This document shows, piece by piece, positions 21,837-34,402 of a stretch of DNA of 64,000 bases (the stretch's first letter is position 1; each line of letters begins with the position of its first letter). The notes beneath the pieces are model-generated. The model was not told the origin of the DNA and did no database searches. It was given only the letters and a program-made list of their open reading frames with translations. This stretch comes from Absidia repens. Taxonomy: Eukaryota; Mucoromycota; Mucoromycetes; Mucorales; Cunninghamellaceae. Made by a program: the position numbers and the translations under genes. Location: NCBI GenBank assembly GCA_002105175.1, contig MCGE01000011.1, forward strand, positions 186,001-250,000, written 5' to 3'.

Positions 21837-23467
21837 TTATAATGCTTTTCCTAATTCTACTTTTCGTTTGAAGGACCGTTCGGCCTTGTACATCACACTA
21901 TCCACCAATCCTGCTACCGTGAAGATCCCACCTGTGATCCCAAGGATGCCTGTAATAAGGTTAGTCAATGATCGCTGGTTTTGTCGATAAATGATTTGCA
22001 TTGGTGAGATATCCATCATGAAGAAAACACCTATTTCAAAAGAAAAGTAAATGGGTCAGCAGGCTATATGTGATGATATCAGGGGTTACCTGACAACTCT
22101 TTTTTTTTTTTTTACCTGGAAGCCCGCCAGCATTTGGTGACAATGTCCGTTCCTCCATGGTGACTGAATATTGGTTGGTGTAGATGGATTTTCCTTTCAA
22201 AGGAATCAGTTCTGTCGACACAATCTTCAAAAAGTACTGATAGCTTGTTCGCACTACGTATATATATATATATATATATAATCAAGTCAGAATCGGGTCG
22301 CGTTGATTTTTCATGTATTATGCAGGTCCATTTTATCCCTTTTTTTCATTTACCTTGATCTGTAGTTTTGACTGTTCCGCCCAATGGATTGGTGATGGCC
22401 AGGGCAGATTCAGGTACATTTGCATCCAAATCCACAGGACCAAATTTAAGATGATGGATTTCATGAGACAAGTCAAAGGAATGGCCATCGGGCGCACCAC
22501 CCAAAAAGGTTTGAATATCATGGACATGCATATGATCATGGGTGAAAGCTTGACCAGGCGCAATATGGAAGTTCCCTCGAATCTTGTTTACAGATAGTTG
22601 CCCATTCAAATTACAGCCTTCATTGGAATGATGCTCGAAGAGTTCCTTCCAATTTTCACGCACACATTGTTCAATACTGTTGGTTTCAGCAAGTCCCCAG
22701 CCCATCTTAACGTAGGCTTCACGCACATCGCCACATGTTTGACAACATCCATCTTCCCGAAGTGATACAGCACCGTAGCAGCTTCCACATTCGTCCGTCG
22801 TTTGTAAAGCTTGTTGTAAAACATGTGTTTTGTCTCCAAGTTCTATCCATTAAAAAGAAAGAAAAAAGAGAGAAGATTACACTTTATGTATCAGATAACC
22901 ACTACACACATATATACACATTCACTTACGGTATTCTTTTTCAGTGTCAATCACTTGTCCCATCGTATCTAATCGAACCTTGTATACATTGTGTGTAAGT
23001 CCCGATATATGTTGTCCAGAATCATCCATCAAATCCAAGCTCAGCACTAATCAAAACCAAACAACGAGGTGGTAAGAAGAATATCCATCCTATTATTCTA
23101 CGTGAATGTCTACTGTCTACTGTCTACTTACTATGGCAGGGCATATGAGAAAAAGTGACGTTAAAGTTGATAGTCAATTTTTCTTTGCGTCCTTTATCAA
23201 CAACAAGACTTGGTCTCCAGGTAGGTGTGGAATATGCCAATAGTTCTGAGATAATAAGATAGCCAATCACCAGAGCACTAATGATGGTAACTAGATAATA
23301 ATAATACATGTATAAGATTAGATGAATCTACACAGTGGATAAACGAATAGAGATAGGTGTATTTTACCTGTAGCGCCCGTCGTAGTTTTCACACGAAAGT
23401 CGTCCAATGTTTTTGCATAAGCATCAAATTGACGAAACCTTGAAAAGGCAGATCCATTCTTCGCCAT
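21837..23467 (-). CDS. ERV46: ER-vesicle/ERGIC protein Erv46 (ERGIC3)
   Basis: A membrane protein that cycles in COPII and COPI vesicles between ER and Golgi and acts with Erv41 in retrograde cargo retrieval. Six exons (23467-23368, 23290-23132, 23046-22930, 22842-22354, 22253-22116, 22030-21837) give 398 residues, the normal length. Visible features: cytosolic N-terminus with RFRQFDAYAKTLDDFRVKT; first span VTIISALVIGYLIISELLAY; lumenal domain with FNVTFSHMPCH and the Cys-rich DECGSCYGA plus DGCCQTC segments; FHIAPGQAFTHDHMHVHD; the second span LITGILGITGGIFTVAGLVD; and a short basic cytosolic tail. The terminal KAL is not a dilysine signal. An AT dinucleotide run sits in the intron at 22258-22281. 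Confidence 0.95.
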
Positions 23468-23673
23468 GACAAAAAAAAAAAAACTGGTATAATAAAGATA
23501 AAATAAAAAAGAGGTCGAGGAATGGGACAAAAAATTATAAAAAAAAAAATGTTCGGCGATTAAAAAATGCCAAACACTAAATTTTATTTGAATTTGTGAA
23601 AAAAATTTAAAAATGTGGGGAAGACTAAATACAGCATACTACAACATTAACAAGAGGTTCATAAGCTCACTAT

Positions 23674-25252
23674 TTACATAAACATATCGTTGTATCCCTA
23701 AAAATAGTAGAAGAGTCAGTAAAATATTTTAAGAGTAAGAATAATATGATATATATAAATATATACTTACAGGTGGAGGAAGTTCATCGTTGTCAGGCTC
23801 GCCTCCGAAATTGCCACGACCTCGACCACGTCCGCCTCTACCGCCACCTCTTCCTGGGTTCCCACCAAAAGGTCCAATGGGATCAAATCGAGCACCAGGA
23901 GGGACGGCTCCTCTATATACATATAAATAAAAATAAAGTTAAACAAAATTGTGTGGTCTAATAAGCCGATGATGTTTTTCTTTGGGTACCTTGGGAGAGG
24001 TTGTGGGCCACCAAATACACCAGCAGGGTCATCAAGATCGTTTCTGCCACCACCGAATATAGGATGATCAGGACCAACAAACATACCGCCACCAGTACCA
24101 CTACCTAAAGGCCTATCAAAGCAACACAAGATATCATTACCATCAGTTTTTCATTTTATTTTTCGTAAGCATCATTTAAAACTTCATACCTTAAACTTCC
24201 TAATGGTCCTCCGAGGGGGTTAAGATCGTCGCGCCCGACGCTTGATGGTGATACCCTAACAATAAATGACACAATGTCAGTAACTAGACAACTGCTTCCT
24301 TCACCTTCTTATTATCATTTCAAATTGCATACTTACCCAGAGAATGGTCGATCTGGTGAAGTAGGGTCATCAAAAATAGGTGGTCTGGGGTAAGGCACTT
24401 CTGAGGAAGGAGGTTGAGTTCGATTGGGTTGTTGTCGTTGTGGTTCAGTACTGGTTGTAGTTGTTGTGGATGAACTTTTTTCCAGGCATACGTATGTCCC
24501 ACACACATAAAAAAAAAAAAAGAGAGAAAGATGAGATGATCGATTATCGCACCACGTCAGAGAATAAAAAAATATACACCATAACAACTTACGTGGATTC
24601 TTCAGAGTACCCAGGTTTAGCCAAGCCGGGCATCAAGCGTTGAATAATGTTGATTTTGTAAAGGACCAAAAGGTCGTTGAATCGAGATGACGAAATGAAT
24701 CCATGGACAAGAGGTTGTTCAGAGGATGCTGTGTATGGATAAAACGATTGAGATGTATAGTCATCGACATTGAGTTCGAGCGTGGCAGTTTTGTTGTCCT
24801 ATATGAAATAAAGTTATTAATCAGAAAGAAAGAAATAAAGAAAAAAAAGTCATATATTAAATACAAAGACTTACATCAATACCGAGACCATGTACGATCC
24901 ACTTGTTCCCGAGTTTCAAACTTTTGATCACAAACGTCATACTGGACTGCGGATGACTGTATCGAATTGAGTAGACGTGAGGTCCTTGTGCGTTCCACTC
25001 TTCGGGAAGTTTGGTTTGAGTACCATCGCCCTCTATGAAAGTGATTGTTAGTAAATAATAGACAAGGCAATCGGTTGTTATTTTCCTACCTTGTCTGGCG
25101 TCATCGCCAAGACCAGCAAACTTGAAGCCAACGCTAAGCATAGCCGCGTGAGAAGCTGCCATCAAAGCATCGTAAGGCGACTGTAATGTGTTGGGCAAGT
25201 TTTGGGTTATTTTGTGCAATATGGATGAAGGATCAAGTACGTTAGACGTCAT
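23674..25252 (-). CDS. Proteasome regulator PI31 (PSMF1) homolog
   Basis: A binding partner of the 20S proteasome. Eight exons (25252-25090, 25032-24875, 24798-24593, 24474-24337, 24255-24190, 24112-23990, 23912-23771, 23697-23674) give 339 residues. The N-terminal half is the globular FP-type domain (ILHKITQNLPNTLQSPYDAL, KLPEEWNAQG, TFVIKSLKLGNKWIVHGLGI). The C-terminal half is a disordered Pro/Gly/Arg tail with the diagnostic order: GPDHPIF repeats, PPGARFDPIGPFG, an RGG run, then EPDNDELPPPGYNDMFM. This matches the PI31 C-terminal motif that inserts into proteasome active sites. The final exon is only 24 bases and encodes GYNDMFM. It shares a 184-base divergent promoter with the gene at 25437. 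Confidence 0.93.
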
Positions 25253-25436
25253 GTTACAAAAATATATAATGAAAGCGAAAGAGAGATAGACAAATCTGTT
25301 TACGTGCAATGCGAGATATTTATGAAATTATTAAAACCCCGTTAGCCATAAAAATTTGCGTGGAAATCCTGCTTTTTTTCTTTTTCTTTTTCTTATTCTT
25401 CCTTTTAACATCAAAAATATATCTTTTATTATCATC

Positions 25437-26425
25437 ATGGTAATTACAGAAATTATTTCTAATTACAACCGATGCAAAATTGGTACCAAATTCATGAATC
25501 ATCAGCATGAACCTAATTCAACTAGCAACAGCACTGTCAGCAAATTATCACGATTCTTCAAGAAAATCGCTCATCCAGTATTTTCTTCACCGCATCACCG
25601 TCATCGTCATCCACTAAAACGACCTTCCATGGCTCAAATGAACCCATCTATTTTTCAAAGTGATAGTCAGATATCAATCATCGACCATTCCCCGGGCCCT
25701 GACAAAGACAAGATGTATGAACGTCGCCGCTACCAACAACGGTCCAAGATCCTACATCAAAACGAAAAGTTACCGTCATCCTCTTCTGTCATTGACCCAG
25801 ACTGTTTTATTAAACGCCGTCCCTCACTTACAACATCACCTTCCCTTGATGAAGTACTTCGATATCATCCATCACTACCTTCGTCCGATCGAAACAGGTA
25901 AAAAAATATCCTCCTTCATTTCAAAAAAGATTAATTCTTTTTTATGATGTTTCATGTAGTACAATCAATGCCAACCTTCACTCCGACTCCAACAGTATCA
26001 GTACTGACTATATACATGATAAGTACACTATTGGTGGCTACTCTACCAAACACGGAAACAATGACGACGGCGATAATTTTGAAGGAAATTCACATGAACA
26101 TGATGACAGCGCTAGCGGATCCGATCGAGTCTTGCTGGAACAACAATCACCCGGTCCCTCAAGGCACAGCCAATCCATCCTATCAATAAAACATCTCTCA
26201 CCCGTCATTATTTCGGATGACAGAATGACAACTCCACCTGCACAGTATCACGCTCCCTGGATTTTGCAGGAGTTACGACGAATCAATACAATATCAAATG
26301 ATTCGCCCGCAAAAGCAACATGCCAACATCAGACATCTCCATTATCGTCATCCTCACTACAACGTAATCGTTCTTATGTCATCCGGAAAGGTCGATTTGA
26401 AATTAGCATTGAGCCATCTGACTGA
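25437..26425 (+). CDS. Basic, Ser-rich protein of unknown function
   Basis: Two exons (25437-25897, 25960-26425) encode 308 residues. I do not recognise a family. The sequence is hydrophilic and probably disordered. It has a basic stretch (SRFFKKIAHPVF, then His/Arg-rich) near residue 40, the motif MYERRRYQQRSKILHQNEKL near 95, and an ordered-looking block KRRPSLTTSPSLDEVLRYHP near 125, whose RRPSL is a candidate basophilic-kinase site. The C-terminus (SYVIRKGRFEISIEPSD) contains RKGRFEI, close to the RFxV/I docking consensus of OSR1/SPAK-type kinases; such a kinase is encoded at 44519. Alternative start ATG at 25494 would drop 19 residues. Five GGACT units follow the stop at 26552-26576. Confidence 0.75.
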
Positions 26426-27000
26426 CCATCCATTGCCGAAACTTTTTTTATTTTTTATTTTTATTTTCCTTTTGCCACATGGAAATCACCAAGCAAACCT
26501 ACCATCACCAATATCATCATCACTACTCCACCAACGACGATTGCTTTCTACGGACTGGACTGGACTGGACTGGACTATATTATTAGTATCCTAGTACTTG
26601 ATCATTGGCCCTCTTTAGTTTTATATAGGATGTATTATACTCTTTTTGTCATTAATATAGTTCATTATTGTAGTTAATTAAAAATAGATAGATCTTATAC
26701 TGTTTTATTATCTTGTTTTTTTTTTATATATTGTATTTTACGGTGATACAATTTTTACCCCTTCTTTTTTTAATTGTTTGCCTCCCTTTTTTTTCGCTTC
26801 TCCTCCTACCCTGGGTGGAGAATTTATAAATTGTATCTGTCTTTTTTTTTTTCGTCCTTGTTTTTTCTTTCACCCATTCCTTTCTTTACATATTACTTTT
26901 GTACATAACCCATTACTTTCCTTTTTTTTTTTATATATTCCCCATTCCATTCTTTTATTTATTTATTTATTTATTTTATATACACATATATACAATCACT
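26426..27000. promoter_or_regulatory. Intergenic: 3' region of the unknown gene and PMC1 promoter
   Basis: 575 bases, strongly T-rich. It includes (GGACT)x5 at 26552-26576 and TTTA repeats near 26955-26980 immediately before the ATPase start. No gene seen. Confidence 0.4.
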
Positions 27001-30000
27001 ATGGTGTACGCTCCCTCTCATGCTCCTCCTCAAAGCATAACGATTGATATGAATGATGCACCTCATCGCGATCCCAGCAATCCTTTTACCTTCACCATTC
27101 AACAACTAGCGTCCTTGGTCGATCGTAAAGACATTGCTTATTTACAACAACTTCAGGGGGTCGAAGGACTTGCTCGCGGTTTACACACCAGTTTGACACG
27201 TGGCCTTGCAGAACAACTTTTGGACTCTCAGCATTCACTCAATGACTTGGAAACCAGGCGACTCTCTTTTTATCAGCAGTATGAATACAAAGGAACGGAT
27301 ACTAGTAGCAGCATCCTACCCACCTTTGCTCAACGTCAGCATATCTTTGGATCCAACACGTTGCCCAGTATAGACAGTAACTCATTATGGAAACTCATGT
27401 GGATTGCGTTTCAAGATAAAACTCTGGTAAAAAAAAAAAAAAAAACAAAAAAAAATTGATACACTTTCATGGCACTACTTCTATGCTATCGACATCTCTA
27501 ACCTGTTTCTCTTTTCTTTTATGTAGATTTTGCTTACAATCTCCGCCATGATCTCGCTTACCGTCGGCATTTACGAAGACATGACCATGGTCGAACTGGA
27601 CGCCAATGGAAATCCCCTTCCTGGTATGAAATGGGTAGAAGGCATGGCCATCATTGTTGCTGTTGTCCTGGTGGTGGTGGTTGGTAGTGTCAATGATTAT
27701 CAAAAGGAAAAACAGTTTCGAAAACTGAATGCAAAGAAGGATGATAAACATGTCAGCGTAAGTTCATTTTTGTATCCACACCCGTTCTCTCCCCCCCCAA
27801 AAAAAAGGAAAAACTGGATCTCAATTTTTTTATTATTATTATTTTCTTCCTTCCATTAGGCTATTCGGGATGGCCAACGTTGTTTCCTTTCGATTAATGA
27901 AATCCAAGTGGGCGATGTGTTATCTTTGGAGCCGGGTGATATCATTCCCGCCGACGGTGTTTTTATTCAAGGTCATAATGTCAAATGTGATGAATCCTCT
28001 GCTACAGGTGAATCCGACGCTGTGCGTAAAACTGGCTGGCAACAACATCCTATCGAAACAACCATCATAGAAGAAAAACAACATCGCACACCTCTTCTCC
28101 TTCCGATTGACGACGATTGCAGTACCAGCAGCAGTAGCAGTAGCCATGCATCCAACTCAAGTCTACCTGCTTTGACATATCCAACACCGCCACCACAACG
28201 ACAACCTGATCCCTTTTTGATTTCTGGAAGCAAGGTACTCGAAGGCATTTGTACGTATCTCGTTACTGCCGTAGGCTGTCATTCTTCTCATGGACGGACG
28301 CTCATGGCCCTTCGTGTCAAATCCGAAGTCACTCCTCTCCAAGAAAAACTCAATGCTTTGGCAGAAGATATCGCGAAACTTGGTGTTTTCGCCGCTGGCT
28401 TCTTATTCATGATACTGTCCATTCGCTCTATCATTACTTATCTGAACACCGATCAACAAGTCTCGGATCCCACGCAAATCATTTCTCAACTTGTCCATAT
28501 ACTTATCACCACCATCACTGTCGTGGTTGTTGCGGTGCCTGAAGGCTTACCTCTGGCAGTGACTTTAGGTAAAGAGGCAATAGTTTTTTTGGGTTGGGTT
28601 GGTTAGTTAGTGAAACAGAGTATAAATATACTTACCCTCTTTTTTTTTTTTTTTTTTTTTTTTTGAAAGCTTTGGCCTACGCCACTCAAAAAATGCTCAA
28701 AGAAAACAATTTGGTACGTATTCTTGCCGCTTGTGAAACCATGGGGAATGCCACTAGTATCTGCTCTGACAAGACCGGGACCCTGACACAAAACAAGATG
28801 ACGGTCGTGGCTGGCACATTCGGCTCGTCTTTCCGGTTTCGCAAAGAAGCACCTGTGTATCGAACGGACCTGATTGAACTGGACTTGATTCGACGCCGTC
28901 TTCCTTTACCTGTTCGGTGTTTTCTCAATCAAGCTATTGCTGTTAACTCGACGACCTATCGCCTTCCCAACAACAATGATGATCGGTGCGGCACCAGCAA
29001 CAGCAGCAACAACAACAACAATAGCAACAACAGCAGCAACAACAACAACAACAACAATGGGACATTGGTGGGGAACAAGACGGAAACAGCCATGCTCAAT
29101 TTTTCCAGGGATTATTTGGACTCGGAACCTTTTGAATGTCTTCGTGCATGCTGGCCTGTAGAACAAGTGTATCCTTTCGACTCCAAGATCAAAGCCATGG
29201 GAACGGTGATTCGTATATCGTCAGCGTCAGGCACCTCGGACGAAAAATCGTCACGGACGGTGTATCGACTTCACATCAAAGGCGCAGCTGAACTTTTATT
29301 ATCAAGATGCTCTCATTTGATCTCAATGCATGATCATTCTTATGGCGGTAGTGGCTACCCTGTTGATGCCAACATGGACGAAAAGGAGGCAACAAACCGG
29401 TATGATATCAAGACTCGCGTGATGACGGAACACAACCAGATACGGATGGACAAGATCATTCAAACTTACGGCAATAATCGACTTCGCACCATGGCGATCT
29501 GCTATCGAGATTTTGATGTGTGGCCTGGGGATTGGACTTTGCAAGATGCCATTGACGCAGGCGAGTTAACGATGCTGGGCATTGTTGGTATTGAAGACCC
29601 TTTACGACCTGGTGCCAAGCAAGCCGTGATGGAATGTCAAAATGCTGGTGTGTGTGTGCGGATGGTGACAGGCGACAATATGGTGACGGCGAAAAGTATT
29701 GCAAGGAAATGTGGGATCTACCGGTATGGCGATTTGGCTATGGATGGCGCCACGTTTCGAAAACTCTCACCAGAATTACGCACCAGCTTACTACCACATC
29801 TCAGTGTGCTAGCACGATCCAGTCCTGAAGACAAGAAACTGTTGGTACAAGCCCTCAAGGCGCATGGTGAAATTGTCGCGGTGACAGGCGATGGCACCAA
29901 TGATGGTCCTGCACTCAAGGCGGCGGATGTTGGGTTCAGTATGCAATCCGGGACGGAAGTGGCCAACGAAGCATCCAGCATCATTCTGATGGACGACAAT

Positions 30001-30911
30001 TTCCGGAGCATCGTGCATGCGATTTCGTGGGGTCGGTGTGTCAATGATTCGGTGCGCAAATTCCTGCAATTCCAACTCACGGTGAACATTACGGCGGTGC
30101 TCTTGACCATCGTGTCTGCGCTGACAAGTAGCGAACAAAAATCCATCCTGACCGCGGTGCAACTGTTGTGGGTGAACTTGATCATGGATACGTTTGCTGC
30201 TCTCGCCTTGGCCACCGATCCTCCAACACCAAAGTTACTTCAACGTATGCCGGAACCTCGCTCCGCACCTTTGATCAATGCTTGCATGTGGAAAATGATT
30301 CTTGGTCAAACGATCTATCAAATTGCCGTGATGTCCTCTTTGCTCTATACCAATGCGTTACAAATCGATGACCCTGCAACGCTTCAGACCATTGTCTTTA
30401 CTACGTTTGTGTTTTGTCAAATCTTTAACGAGCTCAAGTAAGTTGAAAAAAATAAACAGTCAGGTGGTGTGGAGGGATTTGATATAGACCCGCTTACATG
30501 TCCTTTCTTTGTTATTATAGCTGTCGGAATATTGATAATGAATTCAACATCATCAAGGGAATATTTAGTAATCGGTTTTTTATGGTTATATTTGGTATCT
30601 GTATTATTGGTCAGGTTCTCATTGTTGAATGCGGCGGGTCGGCATTCCAAACATCGCCTTTGACTCAATCACAATGGATGTTTTGTGTCTTGCTTGGATT
30701 CATGTCGATACCTGTGGGTGCTCTGATAAGAATGATTCCTGATACCCTATTTATTTGGACTCAGACTGGCAATGTAATCCAATATCAACCGATGCGACCA
30801 ACTTGGCAGCAACAACAACAACAACAACAACAACATGGCTCATTTTCCTCTACTGTCTATGATTTCCCTCCTGATGACGGCGACTCTGGAACTTACTCTC
30901 TGTATGGCTGA
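27001..30911 (+). CDS. P-type Ca2+-ATPase, PMC1/PMCA type
   Basis: An ATP-driven calcium pump of the P2B class; fungal members act mainly in the vacuolar membrane. Five exons (27001-27426, 27527-27757, 27860-28568, 28670-30437, 30521-30911) give 1174 residues. Landmarks: ILLTISAMISLTVGIYED in the first helix pair; the actuator TGES in KCDESSATGESD; VAVPEGLPLAVTLALAYATQ in helix 4; phosphorylation loop CSDKTGTLTQNKM near residue 489; MVTGDNMVTAKSIA; VTGDGTNDGPALKAADVGF; and the helix 6 region QLLWVNLIMDTFAALALATD. Insertions are an Asn/Ser run (about 25 residues) before GTLVGNKTETAML and a Ser/Pro-rich loop in the actuator-to-helix 3 region. The C-terminus carries nine consecutive Gln. I see no clear calmodulin-binding tail. 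Confidence 0.95.
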
Positions 30912-31119
30912 AAAGCTTTTTTTTTGTGTCTCCTGTCGTTCCTTCTCATTTCGCTCCCCTCCCTCCCTAGTTTAGCTATTAGTCAAATTTGACGGACTTT
31001 AAATGATAATCAAATAAAATTTCAACTGAATCCATCTGCTTTTGTGACGGTATTTCAATTCACATTTCTTTTTGTTGTGCTCCTCTTTCCTCTTTGTTTT
31101 CAAAAAAACACAAAAATCA

Positions 31120-33347
31120 ATGTCTCAAGCCTCTAACAGAGAACTTACTCAATTGGTCATGCGCCCTGGTCCTGGCAAGGCTGGTAAACCTGTCCGTGTC
31201 CGCAGTAACTTCTTTGAAGTCACTTCGCTTCCTACTCAAAATGTCCAACACTTGAATGTTCAAATCTTGCCTGATGGTGCTCCTCCTGCCGTCTTGCGTA
31301 AGGTCTGGCAATGCTTTGAAGATAGTCCTAATGGTCAATCTTTCTTGAACAACACCAAGCCTATCTTTGATGGTCGTGCCAACATTTTCTCACCCAAGCC
31401 TTTGAAGTGTGGTGATGATAACGGTGGTATCTCCTTTGAAGTAAGTCATCTGAAAAAAAAAAAAAAATCCTTGGCGTGGATATTATCGTCATCGTTGTTG
31501 TTTCTCCCCCACCCCAAAAAAACACCCGACACCGTCTTGCATCTTCCCACACTTATTATCTACTATCATAACACATTTCTTTTATCATACTATCATTTAC
31601 GCATTCATTTTATTATTTTATATTCTTTATTCCTTGTTTTTTTATTAATATCGGAAATCGATAGTTGGGATAACACGTTTTTCTCACTCGTTTTTTTTAT
31701 TTTTTTATTAGGTTGATTTGCAAGAAGGCAAACGCTCTGGCGGTATCTTCAAGCTTAACATCAAGCCCGCTGGTGTCGTCAACATGACTGAACTCCAACA
31801 CTTCTTGGATGGCAAGAGCAGTATCACCAACAACTGCTTGACAGGTAAATTTTTTTTTGACCACAACATTGTATTTGTCCACACGTAGCTAATCATGTTT
31901 TCCCCCCCCACTGCAGCTATCATGGTTTTGGATGTATTGATCCGTCACGTTCCCAGCATGCAATACTCCACTGTTGGTCGCTCTTTCTTCACTCCTCAAG
32001 ACAAGCGTCCTTTGCCCAACGGTGCTGAAGTCTGGCAAGGTTTCTACCAATCTGCTCGTCCTACCCAAGGTAAATATTATTTATAGAATCATTGACCATA
32101 TGATGTTTCAGAACGAGAAGCCAATGCTAAACCTTGTTTCCTTTATGATAGGCAAGATGATGATCAACGTCGACGTCAGCGCCACTGCTTTCTATGAATC
32201 TGGTCCTCTTCCTGATATTGTTGCCAAGATCCTCAACCGTCGCTCTGTCGATGACCTCCGTCGTGGTATTCCCGACCGTGAACGCCAAAAGTTGGAAAAG
32301 ATCCTCAAGAGTCTTAAGATTGTTGTTGTCCACCGTGGTGTCGAAAAGCGTCTCAAGTACAAGATCACCAAGTTGACTCCTAGCTCTGCCGAAAACACTG
32401 TCTTCAAGGATGAATCCGGTACTGAAATGACCGTTGCCAGCTACTTCCAAAAGACCTACAACAAGCGTTTGGCTGCTCCTTTCTTGCCTTGTGTTGTTGT
32501 TAAGAAAGATATCTTCTTGCCCATGGAAGTGTGTGAAGTCGTCCAAGGTCAACGCCACATGAAGAAGTTGAACGAAAAGCAAACCGCCGAAATGATCAAG
32601 TTCACTTGCCAAAAGCCCAACGTTCGTGCCAACAAGATCAACCAAGGTGTCAACCTTCTCAAATACAAGGACAACCCTTACATCCAACAATTTGGTGTCA
32701 CTGTCAAGCCTGAAATGGCCATGATCAACGCTCGTGTCCTTCCTACTCCCAAGATCTCCTATCACGCGTCTTCTCAAGATGCTACATTTGCTCCTTTGGG
32801 TGGTGCTTGGAATCTCCGTGGCAAGAAGGTAGCCAAGGGTGCCAATCTTGGTTCTTGGTCCGTGGTCAACTTTGCCGGTAACATTCACGATGGTATGATC
32901 CAACGCTTCATCCGTGAATTGTGCCAAACTTTCATCGATACTGGTTTGGTAAGTTGTTTATTTTTTTTTTTACGTTTTAACAGCAACATAGTCATAGCCA
33001 AAAAAAAACAAAAAAAACAAACGAGAACGCGTACTCAAACCTTAATTTTTTTTTATTCAATCCTTTTTGTAGAACGTCATTAACCGTCAACCCCCTATCA
33101 CCAACGCTGATCCTCAAGGTAACATTGAACGTACTCTTAAGGAAGCTTGGTTGAAGGCTGGTAATGCTGCCAAGGCTCAACCTCAATTGGTGTTCTGTAT
33201 CCTCCCTAACACTGGTGTTCCCCTTTACGCTGAAATCAAGCGCGTGTCTGATACTGGTAAAAAAAAAAAAAAAAAAAAAAAACTTGCTGGGAATGTGCGG
33301 CGTTGGTTGGATTTTAATCTCACTATTTTCCCTTAATATTTTTCCTA

Positions 33348-33378
<31 letters not shown>

Positions 33379-34402
33379 TAGTTATTGGTGTCCCTACCCA
33401 ATGTGTGCAAAGCAAACATATCGCTGATGCCAAGAAGCAATACTGTGCCAATGTGTGTCTCAAGGTCAACATGAAGCTCGGTGGTGTCAACTTGTTCATG
33501 GATGGACCTCAAATTCCTTTCATTTCCTCCAAGCCTACCATTGTGTTTGGTGCTGATGTGACCCATCCTGCTCCTGGTGATATGAACCGACCTTCCGTGG
33601 CGGCTCTTACTGCCAGTATGGATTCGTTTGCTTCTCGTTACGCGTCTGCCGTCCGTGTGCAAGCCAACCGTACTGAAATCATTGCCGATTTGGCCAACAT
33701 GGTCAAGGAAATGCTCAAGACTTTCTATCAAAGCTGTGGTCTCAAGCCCGCTCAAATTCTGTTCTACCGTGATGGTGTCTCTGAAGGCCAATTCGAACAA
33801 GTCCTCAAGAACGAAGTCGCTGCCATCCGTGCTGCCTGTGCGTCATTGGATAAAACCTATCAACCTCCTCTTACCTTTGTCGTGGTGCAAAAGCGCCATC
33901 ATGCCCGTTTCTTCCCCATTGAACAACGTGATGCTGATCGCACTGGTAACTGTCAACCTGGTACTGTCGTCGACACCTCTATTGTCCATCCATTTGAATT
34001 TGATTTCTGTAAGTAAAAAACATTGGTCGCTAAAGACATATCAATCCATTCATCCATGTTTTTTTTCCCTCTATGATAGACCTTCAATCTCATGCTGGTC
34101 TCCAAGGTACCTCTCGCCCTACTCATTACCATGTGTTGTATGATGATAACAAGTTCACTCCTGATGCATTGCAAGAACTCACTTACCGTCTCTGTTACAT
34201 CTATGGTCGTGCCACGCGTGCTGTCTCTATCTGTCCCCCTGCTTACTATGCCGATTTGGTCGCTGCTCGTGCCCGCTTCCATCGTAAGGGTGAAAACTGG
34301 GAAGATACTGATGCTACTAGTGAATCCATGGACAGTGATGCTCAAATGGCTAGCTTTGCTGTTGTGAAGCCTGATTTGCAAAAGGTCATGTACTTCATGT
34401 AA
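31120..34402 (+). CDS. Argonaute (QDE-2/Ago1 type)
   Basis: The small-RNA-guided effector of RNA interference. Seven exons (31120-31440, 31712-31844, 31917-32069, 32152-32948, 33073-33256, 33382-34008, 34080-34402) give 845 residues. Order of domains: N-terminal domain, linker 1, PAZ (with [20 protein letters not shown] at its end), MID and PIWI. The slicer tetrad is intact: Asp in [13 protein letters not shown], Glu in [13 protein letters not shown], Asp in [16 protein letters not shown], and His in [12 protein letters not shown]. The N-terminal extension is very short, without a long Arg/Gly or Gln tract. Codon use is strongly biased toward C-ending and favoured codons compared with its neighbours, which suggests high expression. 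Two introns contain strings of A (33257-33280) or TTA repeats (33350-33380). Confidence 0.97.

Noticed and set aside
29718..30215. Antisense open frames within the calcium pump gene
   Set aside because: Shadow of the coding strand; sense frame is a full P-type ATPase core.
32127..32927. 266-codon open frame antisense to Argonaute exon 4
   Set aside because: Produced by the strongly biased codon use of the sense gene; the sense frame has clear domains and splice sites.
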